This document shows positions 62,475 through 64,000 of a stretch of 64,000 nt of DNA, piece by piece; position 1 is the stretch's first letter, and each line of letters starts with the position of its first letter. This DNA comes from Pectobacterium actinidiae. Lineage in GTDB: Bacteria; Pseudomonadota; Gammaproteobacteria; Enterobacterales; Enterobacteriaceae. The stretch spans positions 310,001-374,000 of the forward strand of contig NZ_JRMH01000001.1 in the NCBI RefSeq assembly GCF_000803315.1, given 5' to 3'. Both the position numbers and the translations under genes were made by a program. Under the pieces are notes generated by a model, which ran no database searches, had not been told where the DNA came from, and saw nothing but the letters and a program-made list of their open reading frames with translations.

Positions 62475-63734
62475 TTAGCCAGCCGAATGACTCCGCGCAT
62501 AGATATACGGTGCGACGTAGCCCTCACGGTTGACGTCCAGATAATCCGACCACCACTGCATCATTTCGATTCTGGCTTCCAGATGTTCCGCTTTATGTAC
62601 ATACGCCGCCCGTACACCGTTGCGTTCTTTGTGGCTCATCTGCCGCTCAATGGCATCCTTTGACCAGCGTCCGGACTCGTTCAGGGCGCTACAGGCCATG
62701 GTTCTGAAGCCGTGGCCGCAGATTTCGGTTTTGGTGTCATAGCCAATCACGCGCAGCGCCTTGTTGATGGTGTTTTCACTCATCGGCTTGTTCAGGGTAT
62801 GTGCGCCGGGAAAAACGAAGACCGATTCGCTAGAAATCGCCTGAATCTTTTTCAGCAGGGTGACTGCCTGCCGTGACAGCGGCACCAGATGTTCATCCTT
62901 CATCTTTGCGCCACGCTCTGAGAACCGCACGCCGTTTACCGCTTCGCGCTGGGCGGGCACGCTCCAGATATGCGCTTTCAGGTTGAATTCATCCCAGCGG
63001 GCAAAACGTAGTTCACTGGAGCGCAGGAAAACATGCAGATTCAGCTCCAGTGCCAGACGGGTGAGCATCCGGCCTTTGTAGTTCTCCATCTTCTCCAGCA
63101 GTTCAGGCAGGCGTTTTAGCGGCAGGGCGGGATGATGTTGGGTCGCCACCGGGGTCACGACGCCGTCCAAATCGTAAGCCGGATTGTATTTGATGACGCC
63201 CTGTTGTACGGCGTGGCGCATGATTTTGGTCAGATGCTGGCGCACTCGTCCGGCGACGTCATGCACCCCTTTATCGTCAATGGCCTTAACCAACTGCGCG
63301 AGATGGCGGGTTTCAACCTGCGCGATATCCATCGAGCCAATCGCGGGGAAAACGTAGCGTTTCAGGCAGGTGAGGATTTTATCGGCGTGGGCTTCCGACC
63401 AGAGTTTCAGGCTGCTGGTGTGCCACGTCTGAGCGAGATACTGAAAGGTGCGGGATTCATCAGCTGTGAGATTGTTCGTTTTGCGAAGCTGAGAAGGGCT
63501 GATGCCGGATGCCAGCAATTTACGCGCCGCATCGCGCTTTTCGCGGGCTTCCGCCAATGTAGTTTGCGGGTAGGGGCCAAAGGCCAGACGGTTTTCTTTA
63601 CCGCCGAAGCGATAGCGGAAATACCATAGCTTAGCGCCGCTGGGTGATACCGTGAGGTACAGGCCTTGCGAGTCGGTGAGCTTGTAAGATTTTGCGAGAG
63701 GTTTCGCGGATCGGACTTTGCTGTCAGTTAACAT
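62475..63734 (-). CDS. P4-type integrase of island 2
   Basis: 419 residues from the ATG at 63734 (GGGAG upstream, MLTDSKVRSAKP typical); the frame is open to 63755. The N-terminal DUF4102-type arm-binding domain (YKLTDSQGLYLTVSPSGAKLWYFRYRFGGKENRLAFGPYP) precedes the catalytic core, with R in RSSELRFARW, HGFRTMA, MSHKERNGVR and Y in RAAYVHK. Intact. It lies directly next to tRNA-Phe, as expected for the island that integrates there. It is strongly similar to the integrase of island 1, explaining why both use the same site. Confidence 0.95.
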   Translation of the reverse strand: MLTDSKVRSAKPLAKSYKLTDSQGLYLTVSPSGAKLWYFRYRFGGKENRLAFGPYPQTTLAEAREKRDAARKLLASGISPSQLRKTNNLTADESRTFQYLAQTWHTSSLKLWSEAHADKILTCLKRYVFPAIGSMDIAQVETRHLAQLVKAIDDKGVHDVAGRVRQHLTKIMRHAVQQGVIKYNPAYDLDGVVTPVATQHHPALPLKRLPELLEKMENYKGRMLTRLALELNLHVFLRSSELRFARWDEFNLKAHIWSVPAQREAVNGVRFSERGAKMKDEHLVPLSRQAVTLLKKIQAISSESVFVFPGAHTLNKPMSENTINKALRVIGYDTKTEICGHGFRTMACSALNESGRWSKDAIERQMSHKERNGVRAAYVHKAEHLEARIEMMQWWSDYLDVNREGYVAPYIYARSHSAG

Positions 63735-63895
63735 ATGAGGGTCACTCCCGTTCATCGAACTGAATGACCCGCAATCTGACCCACAAATTCCCCGATACGA
63801 AGGGATAAATCAAAACGCATCGGAAAAGATTTTTACGCCAACTTATTGAATCGCAACAACATAGGGATTGATAAGGAGGCATAAAAAAGGAAAGA

Positions 63896-63971
63896 TGGTG
63901 CCCGGACTCGGAATCGAACCAAGGACACGAGGATTTTCAATCCTCTGCTCTACCGACTGAGCTATCCGGGC
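63896..63971 (-). tRNA. tRNA-Phe (anticodon GAA), island target
   Basis: 76 bases including an encoded CCA end. Read on the minus strand it begins GCCCGGATAGCTCAGTCGGT, has the anticodon loop TTGAAAA and T-arm GGTTCGATTCC, and folds as a standard cloverleaf nearly identical to E. coli tRNA-Phe. The 3' 20 bases (63896-63915) serve as the attachment site and were restored by the integrating island. Confidence 0.97.
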
Positions 63972-64000
63972 AACGGGGCGCATTAAACCGTATTGGCCGC

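Larger units (their letters stand above)
47488..63895. mobile_element. Genomic island 2 (restriction-modification island)
   Basis: Bounded by the att copy at 47488 and the intact tRNA-Phe at 63896, with its own P4-type integrase at the right end. Cargo: a degraded tacAT-like pair, a recombinase-HicB fusion, two type III-like R-M pairs, ccdAB, a MobC-like gene and a ribbon-helix-helix regulator. Both boundary repeats are nearly perfect (19 of 20), so it could still be excisable. Confidence 0.78.

Noticed and set aside
1..64000. CRISPR array or insertion sequence
   Set aside because: No regularly spaced repeats and no transposase gene were found; the repeat arrays seen are short and irregular.

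Overview
The window looks like chromosomal DNA of an enterobacterium, probably Pectobacteriaceae (Pectobacterium or a close relative). The grounds are the enterobacterial tRNA-Phe used as an island target, P4-type integrases, enterobacterial promoter and terminator style, and the accessory content (hybrid PKS-NRPS, Druantia, type III R-M, ccdAB). The genus is an inference from general familiarity; no database was searched.

Layout. (1) 1-3719: the 3' part of an NRPS locus, with a truncated condensation/carrier protein translationally coupled to an adenylation protein whose pocket code reads as glycine. (2) 3720-7421: ordinary chromosomal genes (Sel1-repeat protein, a DUF2798-type membrane protein divergent from a LysR regulator, a GNAT acetyltransferase) and intergenic repeats. 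(3) 7838-29303: one rightward hybrid PKS-NRPS cluster. It holds a KS-AT-ACP protein, a C-A-T-TE protein, a fatty-acid-hydroxylase-type enzyme, a luciferase-like flavin monooxygenase, a metallophosphoesterase, an MFS transporter, a 3171-residue three-module NRPS (first module reads as serine) and a type II thioesterase. Most junctions overlap or are a few bases apart, which fits an operon. (4) 29495-29551: a terminator followed by a degenerate copy of the tRNA-Phe 3' end, interpreted as the displaced left edge of the tRNA locus.

(5) 29533-63971: two genomic islands in tandem, each ending in its own P4-type integrase and bounded by copies of the tRNA-Phe 3' end (29533, 47488 and the tRNA itself at 63896-63971). 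Island 1 (29533-47487) carries a complete type I Druantia anti-phage operon (druA-E), a DUF4411/ImmA-IrrE-type gene pair, a P4-like C4/CI antisense-RNA region, a small HTH protein and a second tyrosine recombinase inside arrays of a nine-base repeat. Island 2 (47488-63895) carries relics of a TacA/TacT-like toxin-antitoxin pair, a tyrosine recombinase fused to a HicB-like domain, two convergent type III-like restriction-modification pairs, ccdAB, a MobC-like mobilisation protein, a ribbon-helix-helix regulator and its integrase.

The most unusual signal is in island 2. A 17-bp perfect inverted-repeat pair brackets about 108 bp at the start of the first mod gene, directly downstream of the recombinase-HicB gene. 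A second 17-bp inverted pair sharing the AATCCGGTGYG core brackets about 140 bp upstream of the second mod gene. This geometry would suit recombinase-controlled invertible promoters for the two restriction systems, but inversion is untested, and operators or cassette ends are the alternatives.
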